Positions 1-8,147 of a DNA stretch of 64,000 nt are shown piece after piece. Numbering within the stretch: the first letter of the stretch is position 1; the number at the start of each line of letters is the position of its first letter. Position numbers and translations under genes: made by a program. The notes under the pieces were generated by a model. It was given only the letters and a program-made list of their open reading frames with translations. It made no database searches and was not told the DNA's origin. The DNA is from Eubacteriales bacterium (GTDB lineage Bacteria; Bacillota; Clostridia; Oscillospirales; Butyricicoccaceae), in assembly GCA_030539335.1 (NCBI GenBank), contig JAUNSG010000001.1, forward strand, positions 1-64,000, read 5' to 3'.

Positions 1-106
1 CTTTCCACCATTGCCTTTGCTTTGCAGATGCCAACCATCCTTGAAGATAGTAGTCATCAACGATATGGAAGAAAATCATCCACAATATAACGAATATTCT
101 ACTCAT
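1..106 (-). CDS. DUF3307-like membrane protein, N-terminal fragment
   Basis: This is the first 35 codons of a leftward gene that runs off the window edge. The translation begins MSRIFVILWMIFFHIVDDYY and continues with LQG, a lysine/glutamine stretch and a WWK. A hydrophobic N-terminus followed by FHIVDDYYLQG resembles phage DUF3307 proteins, small membrane-associated proteins of unknown role. The ATG at 106 is the only in-frame start. The nearest GAGGAG lies too far upstream (about 25 nt), so the start is uncertain. It is the last visible member of the leftward operon. Confidence 0.55.
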   Translation of the reverse strand, partial: MSRIFVILWMIFFHIVDDYYLQGWLASAKQRQWWK

Positions 107-135
107 AAAATTAACATCACACTCACTTTCTCCTC

Positions 136-528
136 TTAATGATTATCGACGAGTTTACCATCATCCTGTATCCATAAAACCCTAATGATTATGATTCCAG
201 TTCTTTCTAACTCCTCTATCCTAACTACATCATCTATATCCCAATTAACCGGATACACGCCGCAGTATTCTACAGCACATTCAATTGGCGTTTCTTTTTC
301 TGTCTCAATCCAATCCCGATTAAGGTTGAAACTACCCGGAATAGTATCAACTTTCCAGTATCTAATACCGTACTTATCAAACATTCCGCATATTTCTTTG
401 ATATACTGATTATCAGATGGCATCTCTGGCAGTTGAGGAATTGTGACATCAAACATACATTGATATGTTTCATGATTTTCAACTCTTTGTTTTATCCAAT
501 CTGCTATTAGTTTCTTGGCATCACGCAT
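136..528 (-). CDS. hypothetical protein (130 aa)
   Basis: No family recognised. The protein is mixed alpha/beta, with a basic N-terminus and an acidic, Trp-containing C-terminal half, and has no signal peptide or membrane segment. I chose the ATG at 528 because AGGAGG lies 6 nt upstream; the ORF can be opened five codons earlier without a ribosome site. It follows the 540-818 gene by a few bases and is presumably cotranscribed with it. Confidence 0.6.
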   Translation of the reverse strand: MRDAKKLIADWIKQRVENHETYQCMFDVTIPQLPEMPSDNQYIKEICGMFDKYGIRYWKVDTIPGSFNLNRDWIETEKETPIECAVEYCGVYPVNWDIDDVVRIEELERTGIIIIRVLWIQDDGKLVDNH

Positions 529-539
529 ATATCTCCTCC

Positions 540-818
540 TCAATCATTACTAATAAGATTCTTGCATTCTTCAAGAAAACTTTTCACTCTTTCTGGATTC
601 TCAATGTATATACCAGTATAATAAACGGGTTTCGCAAAGAATGCCTTCCAAGCTCTCTTGAGCCTGCCTTTGATTCCCATATAATCTCCACCGCAATAGG
701 AATCCTCAATATTGATTTCAAAATCAACATCTCCGTCCTCAAACTCATACCGGTTAAACGTAAGAACCTCCGCATGGTCATCACAACGCAAATAAACTGA
801 CTTTATATCTTTCAACAC
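540..818 (-). CDS. hypothetical protein (92 aa)
   Basis: No family recognised. GTG start with AGGAGGTGCG directly upstream. The first half is beta-rich and acidic (EFEDGDVDFEINIED), and the second half contains a Lys/Arg-rich helix. It sits in a run of closely spaced small genes that probably form one leftward operon. Confidence 0.6.
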   Translation of the reverse strand: MLKDIKSVYLRCDDHAEVLTFNRYEFEDGDVDFEINIEDSYCGGDYMGIKGRLKRAWKAFFAKPVYYTGIYIENPERVKSFLEECKNLISND

Positions 819-830
819 CGCACCTCCTCT

Positions 831-1247
831 TTATCCACATCCGTAATCATAAATGTCATCATCAATAATTTCTTCTATTTTCTCCCTGCTCATATCGCAT
901 AATCGAAGCACGGCGGAAATAATTCGTTCATGCACCTCCGCAATACTTGACGGTTCGTTTTCTCCCCTATCCCACGGATATGACGGAGTATAGTAAAAAT
1001 AATACTCTCCGTTGCCATTATCATTGTATGTTAGTGAATTTGTATCATCCACATGACATAGCAAATCACCAAGATTTTGAAACGGTTCTCCGTAAAAATA
1101 GTCGTCAATATCGAAATCATCTTCGTCGATTTCTTCATCCGGCAATTGCTCTTTGATAGCATTGATACATTTCCTCTCATTCAAAAACGGATACAAATCG
1201 TTTGTTCTGATACCGATGCCTTCGCACATCCAATATACTGTACTCAC
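831..1247 (-). CDS. hypothetical acidic protein (138 aa)
   Basis: No family recognised. The protein is strongly acidic, with an Asp/Glu-rich stretch around residues 36-52 and a Tyr-rich segment (YYFYYTPSYPWDRGE) in the middle; the C-terminus DDDIYDYGCG is also acidic. GTG start supported by GAGGTG 7 nt upstream. Highly acidic small proteins recur in this arm. Some phage proteins of this kind mimic DNA, but nothing here proves it. Confidence 0.6.
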   Translation of the reverse strand: MSTVYWMCEGIGIRTNDLYPFLNERKCINAIKEQLPDEEIDEDDFDIDDYFYGEPFQNLGDLLCHVDDTNSLTYNDNGNGEYYFYYTPSYPWDRGENEPSSIAEVHERIISAVLRLCDMSREKIEEIIDDDIYDYGCG

Positions 1248-1258
1248 AATCTTTCACC

Positions 1259-1783
1259 TCACTCGTTCTGATACATTTCTTTCCACAACTCTTTCTGCGG
1301 CGCAAACTCTCCAAACAACATAATCTCTCTTTCAAGCCTTGCTTTAATCGCATCTTCTTTTGAATAAAACCGTCCAATAAATATTCTCTTATTGTTGTAT
1401 GTGATGCTTGCAACCCACCGTTTGCGCTGTTTATCAAAGTGAACGCCGGTTATTCCAGATGTATTTGTGGAATATTTCCCACGATTCCTATCATTTTCTA
1501 TAGGGTCACAACATCTCAAGTTCCTCTTTCGGTTGTCTGCCTTGTTTTTATTGATATGGTCAACATGCTGATGTTGTTTCGCATGTATCACAACCCTATG
1601 AAACCGTAGGAAACGCCGCTTCCCGCCGTAGAAATAGAAACTAACAAGATATCCATCTTTGTCTTTATACCAATTGCGACTCTGGATTATCGGTAAATCT
1701 TCTAAGTCGAATAGAAACTCAGAAGTTCCAACATATAGCACGCCATATGTATCAAATAATTTGACTTCATTTTTGCTGTTCAT
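1259..1783 (-). CDS. HNH homing endonuclease with AP2 DNA-binding domain
   Basis: About 174 aa. The middle carries an HNH core (H...VDHINKNKADNRKRNLR), the DNA-cutting ββα-metal fold. It is followed by an AP2 domain (SGITGVHFDKQRKRWVASIT, then GRFYSKEDAIKAR) that binds DNA. This order is typical of phage free-standing homing endonucleases, which cut alleles lacking the gene and spread by repair. The ATG at 1783 starts just after the stop of the upstream gene (TAAC-TATG), implying translational coupling; no strong Shine-Dalgarno is visible. It sits inside an operon of unrelated small genes, as expected for a mobile insert. A frameshifted relative lies at 8827-9308. Confidence 0.88.
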   Translation of the reverse strand: MNSKNEVKLFDTYGVLYVGTSEFLFDLEDLPIIQSRNWYKDKDGYLVSFYFYGGKRRFLRFHRVVIHAKQHQHVDHINKNKADNRKRNLRCCDPIENDRNRGKYSTNTSGITGVHFDKQRKRWVASITYNNKRIFIGRFYSKEDAIKARLEREIMLFGEFAPQKELWKEMYQNE

Positions 1784-1785
1784 AG

Positions 1786-2238
1786 TTATACGACACACAG
1801 ATACCCGTAATCATTGACCTTTACATCTATGTAATCAATGATTGGAGCATCAACATTGTTATATCGGAATCGCCATGTTTTAGATGTATCCACATTCCTG
1901 ATGTAACCGGCACCAGCAAATCCGATTCTAAATCTTGGGTCATCCCGACCCTTATATACCATCTCATCCCATAGGCTACTTAGCCGTTTCTCACAAAACT
2001 CTACAACACGTTGGTCGAACATAATATTGAAGTCATTCGGAAAATCCGGCTTTTCATATCCAATGCTTCTGCAGAACTCATCTAACTCATCTGGAGCTAA
2101 GAACCATCTGCTGAAAATTATTGCTTTTACATATCTCTCAACGCTTCCAGTTCCGTTGCAGGCATCACACTTCTTTATTCCTCGGATTCCATCTCCGAGT
2201 CCAACCATTCCTGTTCCATTGCATTTCTTACATTTCAT
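1786..2238 (-). CDS. DnaJ-type zinc-finger protein
   Basis: 150 aa. Two CxxCxGxG repeats near the N-terminus (CKKCNGTG and CDACNGTG) match the zinc-binding cysteine-rich module of DnaJ/Hsp40; there is no J domain. The remaining ~110 residues, with two aromatic-rich blocks, are unrecognised. The start at 2238 is chosen because AGGAGG lies 9 nt upstream; the upstream ATG at 2271 has no ribosome site and lies in the preceding gene. Role unknown: possibly a chaperone-like or RNA/DNA-binding adaptor. Confidence 0.7.
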   Translation of the reverse strand: MKCKKCNGTGMVGLGDGIRGIKKCDACNGTGSVERYVKAIIFSRWFLAPDELDEFCRSIGYEKPDFPNDFNIMFDQRVVEFCEKRLSSLWDEMVYKGRDDPRFRIGFAGAGYIRNVDTSKTWRFRYNNVDAPIIDYIDVKVNDYGYLCVV

Positions 2239-2251
2239 CTCCCTCGACCTC

Positions 2252-2392
2252 CTATATATCCCACGGGTCATAATCGTCTATGCCCAGATAATCATTTAAC
2301 ATTGGGCAAACTGATGCTTCCCATCCATCGCACTCGTCAGCCCATCCACAGGTGTCACATGGATAATCGTCGTCATAATAATCCCTATCCAT
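2252..2392 (-). CDS. small Cys/Asp-rich protein (46 aa)
   Basis: A very small protein, MDRDYYDDDYPCDTCG..., with four cysteines (CxxC, then C...C) and an acidic C-terminus (DDYDPWDI), probably a minimal zinc-binding unit. The ATG at 2392 has GAGGTG 7 nt upstream and lies just after the stop of the 2398-2580 gene. Longer versions of this ORF overlap that gene and lack a ribosome site. Function unknown. Confidence 0.55.
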   Translation of the reverse strand: MDRDYYDDDYPCDTCGWADECDGWEASVCPMLNDYLGIDDYDPWDI

Positions 2393-2397
2393 ACCTG

Positions 2398-2580
2398 TCA
2401 CCTCAAATATACTTTGTTCCCACAACAAGGACACTTACAACTATAATAATCTTCATTGTACTGTGAACCTTCGTACTGATATTCGCCTTTATCAGCTCTG
2501 AACTCACATCCGCATTTCGAGCAACGAAATTCTCTTATCTCTCTCAGTTTCTCTAAATTCCCCTGTACGATAATCTCCAT
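2398..2580 (-). CDS. small zinc-ribbon protein (60 aa)
   Basis: The protein contains CSKCGCEF and a second knuckle, CKCPCCG, separated by an acidic/aromatic linker: a treble-clef or zinc-ribbon layout. The start at 2580 has AGGAGG 8 nt upstream; the ORF is open further upstream but without a site. Probably a nucleic-acid or protein-binding adaptor; the specific role is unknown. Confidence 0.6.
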   Translation of the reverse strand: MEIIVQGNLEKLREIREFRCSKCGCEFRADKGEYQYEGSQYNEDYYSCKCPCCGNKVYLR

Positions 2581-2593
2581 CTCATATCCTCCT

Positions 2594-2791
2594 TCATCCG
2601 ACATAATAGCCATTATTCAAGATACTTTGATAATCACTCTCACTAACTGTGAATTCTACCTGATATTGTTTTGCCCCATAACAATCCTTATCGGCAACTA
2701 AGCGATGAATACGAATAGTTTGACCATTATAGGATGATTCTTGGATTTCATGTTTTGTGATATTTGTCACATAAATCTCCAATAAATTCAT
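2594..2791 (-). CDS. hypothetical protein (65 aa)
   Basis: No family recognised. Predicted mostly beta, without cysteines beyond one and no membrane segment. GGAGG lies 7 nt upstream of the ATG. Its C-terminus overlaps the open frame of the next gene, typical of tight phage operons. Confidence 0.55.
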   Translation of the reverse strand: MNLLEIYVTNITKHEIQESSYNGQTIRIHRLVADKDCYGAKQYQVEFTVSESDYQSILNNGYYVG

Positions 2792-2803
2792 TTCAAACCT
2801 CCG

Positions 2804-3616
2804 TCATGCAAACCTACTATCTATCTCCACGATATTACTATCAACCAAATAATTGTGTGTAGCGCTGCCAAGATTGAGCTGCTTGTACGCTTCGTCAATC
2901 TCCTCCGCTGTGATTCCTATGTAGTCCAGCGTCTGAGCGGGAGAGGAATGATTCAACATTTTTTGGAGAAGCAACAATTTTCTGCTGTCGTTATGGCTCA
3001 TAACCATCTGGTGATAACAAAATGTCTTTCTGAGCGTGTGTGTAGACATCTTCACATTCAAATCAAGGTCTGTCGCCAACCCTTTCAAGATTCTATCAAT
3101 AGATTTAATACTCAGTGGGTTATTGGATTTCCCGCCTCTATTCGATACGCTCCGAAACATATAATCACTAAGACTTACATCCGGAGTGTTCTCCAAATAG
3201 AGCGTTACTGCCTCAATCACAGCATGATTTATTGTGATATACCGATTCTTTTTCCTCTTACGAGTATTCCTCGTTTTCTTCTCAAACACGGCAAAACTAT
3301 CCTTGAATGTCAGATTGTCATTTATTAGATTGCAAAACCTCAGCATCCGCAAATCACTGACTCGCAATCCAAAATTGATTCCAACGATAAACAACATATT
3401 ATCCCGATACCTCTTTTCTGAAATGAGATACCGGGATATTTTGAAAATATCATCCATGCTCTTTATCGGTTCCGCTGCATGTTCTGGAGCCAACTCGCAA
3501 TATGTTTCTTCTGTCGCTGGAGCTATTAGTCCTGCATCAAGTTTCCGTGTGTTTTTCTTCAGTTCATTGATATTGATTGTCTTACTTCGAGCTTCATTGA
3601 TATCAATCACGTTCAT
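2804..3616 (-). CDS. tyrosine recombinase / integrase family protein
   Basis: 270 aa. The C-terminal catalytic domain shows the expected residues: Arg in GLRVSDL (about residue 110), a basic beta-hairpin region, HTLRKTF (the HxxR box), LNHSS (second His region) and the nucleophile Tyr in TLDYIG. The N-terminal ~90 residues form a short core-binding domain. Enzymes of this family cut and rejoin DNA at short inverted-repeat sites through a covalent phosphotyrosine, for integration, excision, resolution or inversion. AAGGAGACAACC precedes the ATG. A second, unrelated tyrosine recombinase is at 41992. Whether either acts on the inverted segment at 9704-9984 is untested. Confidence 0.88.
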   Translation of the reverse strand: MNVIDINEARSKTININELKKNTRKLDAGLIAPATEETYCELAPEHAAEPIKSMDDIFKISRYLISEKRYRDNMLFIVGINFGLRVSDLRMLRFCNLINDNLTFKDSFAVFEKKTRNTRKRKKNRYITINHAVIEAVTLYLENTPDVSLSDYMFRSVSNRGGKSNNPLSIKSIDRILKGLATDLDLNVKMSTHTLRKTFCYHQMVMSHNDSRKLLLLQKMLNHSSPAQTLDYIGITAEEIDEAYKQLNLGSATHNYLVDSNIVEIDSRFA

Positions 3617-3641
3617 ATGGTTGTCTCCTTTCCTCAGAGAA

Positions 3642-3995
3642 TTAGTAACTCTTTACTCGCACCCGAAGTTTATATTGGTTGGCAAGCTCAATCATGCTCT
3701 TCGTTCCTCGACTTTTGCCATCCCAAAAAGCAACAAGCGCATCAGCATTCTTTGCCATTTCCTCGTTTCTGATGTATCCAGCAGCCTTTCCATATCTATT
3801 CCAATCAGCCGGAAAATAATGGATTGTGTATCCTCTTTCCTTGGCATATCGCTCTCCAAGAGTGTCTGCTCCACGAGCTTTACCACAAACCACAATAATC
3901 TCGTCATTGATATTCTGCAGAAGATAGTCCATTGACTCTTTTAGGTATGTATAATCGTCAAATAGTCTGCCGCCAGCAATAATTACTCTGAACAT
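3642..3995 (-). CDS. SLOG/DUF2493-family nucleotide-binding protein
   Basis: 117 aa. The sequence matches the YspA/DUF2493 pattern of the SLOG Rossmann superfamily: IIAGGR near the start, VVCGKARGADTLGERYAKERG, FPADWNRYGKAAGYIRNEEM and FWDGKSRGTKSMI. Such proteins bind nucleotides or nucleotide-derived ligands and are common in phages, where the role is uncertain. The ATG at 3995 is preferred over the one at 4001 because AGGAG is 8 nt from it. A second SLOG-like protein is at 30254. Confidence 0.82.
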   Translation of the reverse strand: MFRVIIAGGRLFDDYTYLKESMDYLLQNINDEIIVVCGKARGADTLGERYAKERGYTIHYFPADWNRYGKAAGYIRNEEMAKNADALVAFWDGKSRGTKSMIELANQYKLRVRVKSY

Positions 3996-4006
3996 ACACA
4001 TTTCTC

Positions 4007-4180
4007 CTAAGACCAGTGAGACTTACCGTCCGCCATTACCATGTCCCACAGCTTATTATGTTCTTCCGTAGAAATTCCATCTCTATATAAACTGTGCAGC
4101 TCATCGAACAAAACCGTGATTTGCTCATCAATCTCCGCTATCCGCTTTGCCCTCTGTTTCAGCGTCATTTTCTTCTGCAT
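4007..4180 (-). CDS. small helical protein (57 aa)
   Basis: A short gene overlapping the end of 4128-4520 in another frame. The product, MQKKMTLKQRAKRIAEIDEQ..., is predominantly helical and charged and probably coiled-coil, ending GKSHWS. AAGGAG lies 8 nt upstream of the ATG at 4180. No family recognised. The good ribosome site and codon pattern suggest it is real. Confidence 0.5.
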   Translation of the reverse strand: MQKKMTLKQRAKRIAEIDEQITVLFDELHSLYRDGISTEEHNKLWDMVMADGKSHWS

Positions 4181-4520
4181 CAGCATTCTCCTTAACCTTA
4201 ATCAAACTACCACTCCAAAATAACCACTCAGGTTGTTCTGCAAGACTGATTAAGGTCTCTCTTTCCAGATGCGCTGTGAATACCGTATCGACATTTGACT
4301 CCACAAACTCTTTATATCTCGGATTCATCTTTTCATAATCTTTGCGCTGCATAATCTTCTCAACATCCAGTTTGACCTTATCGCCCTCCTGAAATTGTTT
4401 TGGAAGCGATACTTTATCCAAGCCAGCTTCCTTAATTGCAAGGTACGCTTCCGCTACGTTCTTGCTAATTCCTTTACTCTGAGCTTTCTTAACAAATGCT
4501 CTCTTCTGCTGTCGGTTCAT
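4128..4520 (-). CDS. hypothetical protein (130 aa)
   Basis: Basic N-terminus (MNRQQKRAFVKKAQSKG), a central KL-rich segment with a possible beta-barrel-like 'GDKVKLDV' turn, and a very acidic tail (ENADAEENDAETEGKADSGD). The start at 4520 has AGGAGG 7 nt upstream; an in-frame ATG two codons earlier is too close to the site. Similar short proteins beginning MNRQQRRAxxKKxxS occur in phages and clostridial mobile elements. Function unknown. Confidence 0.6.
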   Translation of the reverse strand: MNRQQKRAFVKKAQSKGISKNVAEAYLAIKEAGLDKVSLPKQFQEGDKVKLDVEKIMQRKDYEKMNPRYKEFVESNVDTVFTAHLERETLISLAEQPEWLFWSGSLIKVKENADAEENDAETEGKADSGD

Positions 4521-4692
4521 AGCCATCCCTCCTTTGCTCAAAAACTTCATGGATTTGATACGATATATGATGGTCTGCAAGATTGCATAATTCACTATTA
4601 AGAATCTCACGCAGGCGTTTTAACGCTTCATCCCTTGTTTCATTTTCACGCACGTCCAAACAGATGCTACATACTACATTCAATTCGTCCAT
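4489..4692 (-). CDS. hypothetical protein (67 aa)
   Basis: No family recognised. The start at 4692 (MDELNVVCSICLDV) lies just after the stop of 4706-5203 and has GAGGTG close upstream, so the longer ORF reaching 4755 is not used. The C-terminus overlaps the start of the next gene. Confidence 0.5.
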   Translation of the reverse strand: MDELNVVCSICLDVRENETRDEALKRLREILNSELCNLADHHISYQIHEVFEQRRDGYEPTAEESIC

Positions 4693-4705
4693 ATGCCACC
4701 TCACT

Positions 4706-5203
4706 TCAATAAAGTTCCCACCAATAATCGAATAATTTTCGATAGGCATTTCCATTCGGAATCTCTCCTACATGCCTACGAACTTTCTTATTTGACTGTC
4801 GTTTCAAATATTGTTGCCTGTTGGAATTTCTCGGATACTTAATATGATTTCCAACTTGCTCCCATTTTCCATCAACAAAATCGTATTCGATATATCCAAT
4901 CATCGGCTTATATCCGCCACGGTCAATTATATTTCGCTTTCTCTTGTCTTTTTGCTCTGCTAGATATCTGCGATATGCCCTGCCTGTCTGTCGTTTACCT
5001 GTTCTCTTTTCTTCTGTACTGGCACAAAAGGCATCTCCGCAGAAGCCATATATACAAAACTTGCCATCTCCGGTCTTATCACATCCGCAATACTCCAATT
5101 GCGGCTCTGTCCCGTACTTTTCTGACAATTCAATGCGAACTTCCACCCCCAAAATCATCGGACATTCATCGCATATACAACACATTTCTCCATACTCAAA
5201 CAT
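4706..5203 (-). CDS. Cys-rich hypothetical protein (165 aa)
   Basis: The N-terminal third holds many cysteines (CCICDEC, CGCDK, CIYGFCGDAFC), suggesting a zinc-binding cluster. The middle is strongly basic (KRTGKRQTGRAYRRYLAEQ) and the C-terminus is aromatic (DYWWELY). This layout fits a nucleic-acid-binding protein, but no family is recognised. Seen repeatedly in this arm: short Cys-rich proteins of unknown role. Confidence 0.6.
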   Translation of the reverse strand: MFEYGEMCCICDECPMILGVEVRIELSEKYGTEPQLEYCGCDKTGDGKFCIYGFCGDAFCASTEEKRTGKRQTGRAYRRYLAEQKDKRKRNIIDRGGYKPMIGYIEYDFVDGKWEQVGNHIKYPRNSNRQQYLKRQSNKKVRRHVGEIPNGNAYRKLFDYWWELY

Positions 5204-5212
5204 GATGCTCTC

Positions 5213-5626
5213 CTATTCAATTTCGGAAAGTATACAGTCACACAACCACAATAAATGAGTTCTTCTTGCGTTTATTTCTACTTCTGATTTGTCATCGCAA
5301 TCCCAATCACGCACCCACGAATCTATTTCATTCTCAATATCAGATACCAACTCTTTCGCAAGCACCTTGATATCTATTTCGCAATCAACGAGTCTATATC
5401 CGTCTCCTTCTTCGTTATATTCAATAATAAATGTCTGGTACGAATCAAAAACTATGATATATTCCCATCCTTCTGCGTCGCACTTTACTGACTGCGGCTC
5501 ATTCCATTTAATACAAAACCATATTGCACTCAGCAAGTCACGAGGAACATCTGTTAAATAGCTACACCTATCACTCCAGTTACCAATCGTTATCTGACTC
5601 CATCCTGCGCTTGGTTTTCTTAGCAT
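5213..5626 (-). CDS. hypothetical protein (137 aa)
   Basis: The frame is open from 5740, but that part is a shadow of the 5580-5792 gene. The most plausible start is the ATG at 5626, with AAAGGGG upstream, giving a 47-nt overlap. The product is acidic and Trp-rich, with a DSYQTFIIEYNEEGDGYRLV block. No family recognised. Start confidence is low. Confidence 0.5.
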   Translation of the reverse strand: MLRKPSAGWSQITIGNWSDRCSYLTDVPRDLLSAIWFCIKWNEPQSVKCDAEGWEYIIVFDSYQTFIIEYNEEGDGYRLVDCEIDIKVLAKELVSDIENEIDSWVRDWDCDDKSEVEINARRTHLLWLCDCILSEIE

Positions 5627-5792
5627 TTGCGTGAACCCCTTTCTCTTTCTTCTCTCCAAACTCTTTGAGATATGAGCGGTTTGCTTTGCACTGATTGCAG
5701 TTATTCCTATTCTTACAGAACCAACAGCCGTCTTGCCCAAGCCAAAACCAATGAGGCATAGATGGTCGAGGTTTTCTCTTTGCTTTTCCCAT
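5580..5792 (-). CDS. small zinc-binding basic protein (70 aa)
   Basis: A basic N-terminus (MGKAKRKPRPSMPHWFWLG) is followed by CWFCKNRNNCNQC, a compact four-cysteine site, and a Lys-rich helix. Probably binds zinc and nucleic acid; no family recognised. Its 3' end overlaps the start of the next gene. Confidence 0.55.
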   Translation of the reverse strand: MGKAKRKPRPSMPHWFWLGQDGCWFCKNRNNCNQCKANRSYLKEFGEKKEKGVHANAKKTKRRMESDNDW

Positions 5793-5803
5793 AGAAGTTG
5801 CTC

Positions 5804-6418
5804 CTAATGTTCGTTAAAAACTACTTGCCCTCCGGTTCCAAGTGTCCAACAACCACCTTCTGTCAAGGCACATTCCGTGCAGTTTCCTCCGCACTCCAAA
5901 GCATCTTCTCTTGCCGTTGTCGTCCCATCACGAAACTTAACATGAGCTTCAGGCAAAAGAAACGGATTTTCCATCTTCAAATCTTTCCACCCGCTGAGAA
6001 TCAGATGTAAATTAGGCGGCAACATTCGCTTATTGCTCAGAATTTCTGCAACCACTTCATTCACAATGCCAAACTTCTTCGTAAAGCATAGAATCTCACA
6101 GTGTCTGTTCCTTTCTGCTATTTCAATCATATGAGTCAGATAATTCTTATCTGGAATGTCTCCTGAAACATGGAATCTAAAAAATCGAGACATCATAATT
6201 GACGCCTCGACTTCTCTCCAATATGTATTCGGTGCGCATTTCAGCACCTGATAATTATGCATGTATGCTTCTCTGACAGATTTTCTGATTCTCTCCAACC
6301 GTTTTGCATAACATCTCTCTTTGCATTCACAATCCGCCCGACATGTTACTCCAGCAGGAAGAGAAACACTTGGAATGTTTCCAAGCTTGCTATTTCCCGG
6401 TGAAATCTTTATATTCAT
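5804..6418 (-). CDS. GP88-like phage protein
   Basis: 204 aa. The sequence follows the phage GP88 family pattern: SPGNSKLGNIPSVSLPAG, CRADCECKERCYAKRLER, FRFHVSGDIPD, LHLILSGW and a terminal block of cysteines (CGGNCTECALTEGGCW) before VVFNEH. The regularly spaced Cys residues suggest metal or Fe-S binding; the biochemical role is not established. The start at 6418 overlaps the stop of the upstream phosphoesterase (gtATGA), implying coupled translation. Earlier in-frame codons lie inside that gene. Confidence 0.8.
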   Translation of the reverse strand: MNIKISPGNSKLGNIPSVSLPAGVTCRADCECKERCYAKRLERIRKSVREAYMHNYQVLKCAPNTYWREVEASIMMSRFFRFHVSGDIPDKNYLTHMIEIAERNRHCEILCFTKKFGIVNEVVAEILSNKRMLPPNLHLILSGWKDLKMENPFLLPEAHVKFRDGTTTAREDALECGGNCTECALTEGGCWTLGTGGQVVFNEH

Positions 6419-7176
6419 ACACACCTCACAATCTGCTCGTAGAGCATCACAAACTTGCTCATTACGACCCGATTGTCGTGATAATGACCAAAAAACCACC
6501 TTGAAAACTCTGTAGTATCCGCAACCATATTAAAATATCTCGTAAGCTCATCTGCTTTGTAGCAACCGCCTGAGAAAACAGATGCAATCTGTTGTGGACA
6601 GCAATGGCTTATAATAAAGTCAACTTTGTTATCATGCTCATCCAGCGTCTTTAAGCCAAACTGCATTTCTTCCTCGCTCGGAAGTTCTTGTTTCCACCAT
6701 GAAATGTGGTTCACACGGAACATTTTCCCGGTATTATACCAGCGATTCACTGTATCTCTGAACTCCTTATAGTCATCAAAGTCATCTGCATCGAGAATAC
6801 CATCATCAATATCATGACTGCTTGCACCTCCGAACGCAAAGAACTTCTTTCCACACAGCTCAAACACATGACCTCTCATCAAATGGTAAACATTATCCCG
6901 AATCTGATGTGCTTTACCTCCGTGGAAATCTACCATCTCAAATTCGTCACTGTACAGTCTGTCGAAATTCTCGTGATTTCCATCTACGAATAAAAGTGTG
7001 AATGGCTTCTTGCTTAACCAATCAAACCAATACTGTTCCTCTGGAGTATCGTGCCAAATTCCAAAGTCGCCACAGACAATAACAAAATCCTCTCTTGTCA
7101 TTTCTCGTTGTTCTGGAAAGTTATCTGTGGAAAACCTCCTAAAATCTGCATGACAGTCGCCTGTGATATAAATCAT
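6415..7176 (-). CDS. calcineurin-like metallophosphoesterase
   Basis: 253 aa. The five motifs of the family are present in order: GDCHADF (D-x-H), GDFG, GNHEN, SHCCP and GHYHDN near the C-terminus; together they hold two metal ions. Such enzymes hydrolyse phosphomono- or diesters, and phage members include DNA/RNA end-processing and cyclic-nucleotide hydrolases. The substrate cannot be read from the sequence. The RNA ligase and tmRNA/tRNA genes nearby would fit RNA end repair, but that is inference. GAGGTGAGAAGAAT precedes the ATG. Confidence 0.85.
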   Translation of the reverse strand: MIYITGDCHADFRRFSTDNFPEQREMTREDFVIVCGDFGIWHDTPEEQYWFDWLSKKPFTLLFVDGNHENFDRLYSDEFEMVDFHGGKAHQIRDNVYHLMRGHVFELCGKKFFAFGGASSHDIDDGILDADDFDDYKEFRDTVNRWYNTGKMFRVNHISWWKQELPSEEEMQFGLKTLDEHDNKVDFIISHCCPQQIASVFSGGCYKADELTRYFNMVADTTEFSRWFFGHYHDNRVVMSKFVMLYEQIVRCV

Positions 7177-7190
7177 ATTCTTCTCACCTC

Positions 7191-7643
7191 TCAGTCTGCA
7201 ACGCAGAATCCTCTCAAAACATCATGGTCAAACATCTTTGCCACAAGATATGCCGTATATCCATCACGCAAATTACCATCTGGAGAAATGATTACTGGCG
7301 TATCAAATCTTCCTGTCGCATAGAACTCCGTCACTCTTTTAGCAATCTTCTCAGATGTTGGACATTCATTCAGAAAATTCATAGGAATGTGAATCTCCTC
7401 CATTGGAAAATCTACGGATACTGCCATAATAGATTTCAACGGAAAATGCTTTCCAATAATTTTCTCAGCTTCTTTCTGAGGAATTCCTTCCATAATATAC
7501 ATGATTTTACCGGATGCTTTTCCTTTTCTAGTAATGCACAAAACATCTGCTCCAATATACACCTTATCTTCCAATTCTTCTGGAACAGAAAACCACCATA
7601 CATTCGTATGCTCCGGCTTATGCTTAATAGCAACGTACTTCAT
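7191..7643 (-). CDS. ParB/sulfiredoxin-fold domain protein
   Basis: 150 aa. The C-terminal half contains TPVIISPDGNLRDGYTAYLV, close to the ParB N-terminal-like pattern (P..V...G.L.DG....A) that binds and may hydrolyse CTP/ATP. The N-terminal half is unrecognised beta-rich sequence. No HTH domain is visible, so this is not a full ParB. AAGGAG lies 11 nt upstream of the ATG at 7643; an upstream extension lacks a site. Confidence 0.6.
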   Translation of the reverse strand: MKYVAIKHKPEHTNVWWFSVPEELEDKVYIGADVLCITRKGKASGKIMYIMEGIPQKEAEKIIGKHFPLKSIMAVSVDFPMEEIHIPMNFLNECPTSEKIAKRVTEFYATGRFDTPVIISPDGNLRDGYTAYLVAKMFDHDVLRGFCVAD

Positions 7644-8147
7644 AAGATATCCAACTCCTTTTCCTAATATTCGGCTCTCTGGTTGATGGGAACCCATTTC
7701 ATCTAACTGTTGAGAAAGAGAACTGCTTATGCAGTTTTAATCGTTATAATTAAATACACTAAGTATTTGTTCATCATATTTGAGTTTACCAATTTCTTCG
7801 TAAACGGCATGTTTACCATATACACACCATCAAAGAAAAGCCGCTGTGATTATTGTAAAGTGCCATGTGATGATTATTGCTTACGGCTTTACATGACGCA
7901 TAATGACTCACGAATAACGATATAACGCTTATTGACTTACAATGCGATTGCTGACTACTTGCTTTTAAGGAGCCTCCCAATAGGCGCATTTTTGTTGTTA
8001 TGTTCTAAATATATTCACGAACTATGTTCGTTCTTATGTTCAGAAAACGTAATCTCCATCGCTGAAGATAGCAGTAACGCGCTGCCAGACGCTCAACAAA
8101 TTAAAATCATCGACTTCCCACCAACCAGAGAGCCGAAGCTCTCCGTA
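7644..8147 (-). other. long gene-free region with several hairpins
   Basis: About 500 nt without a convincing gene on either strand; the plus-strand frame across it overlaps the real minus gene. It is rich in short stems: AACTGC/GCAGTT at 7721-7736, GTAAAC/GTTTAC near 7800-7816, a long-range TGTAAAG/CTTTACA pair and an AAGCCG/CGGCTT pair around 7838-7892, ACGAAC/GTTCGT near 8017-8032, and GAGAGC-UUCG-GCTCTC at 8127-8142 directly after the 8148 stop codon. It may be a structured RNA or regulatory leader. Weaker evidence than for the other RNA elements. Confidence 0.35.
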
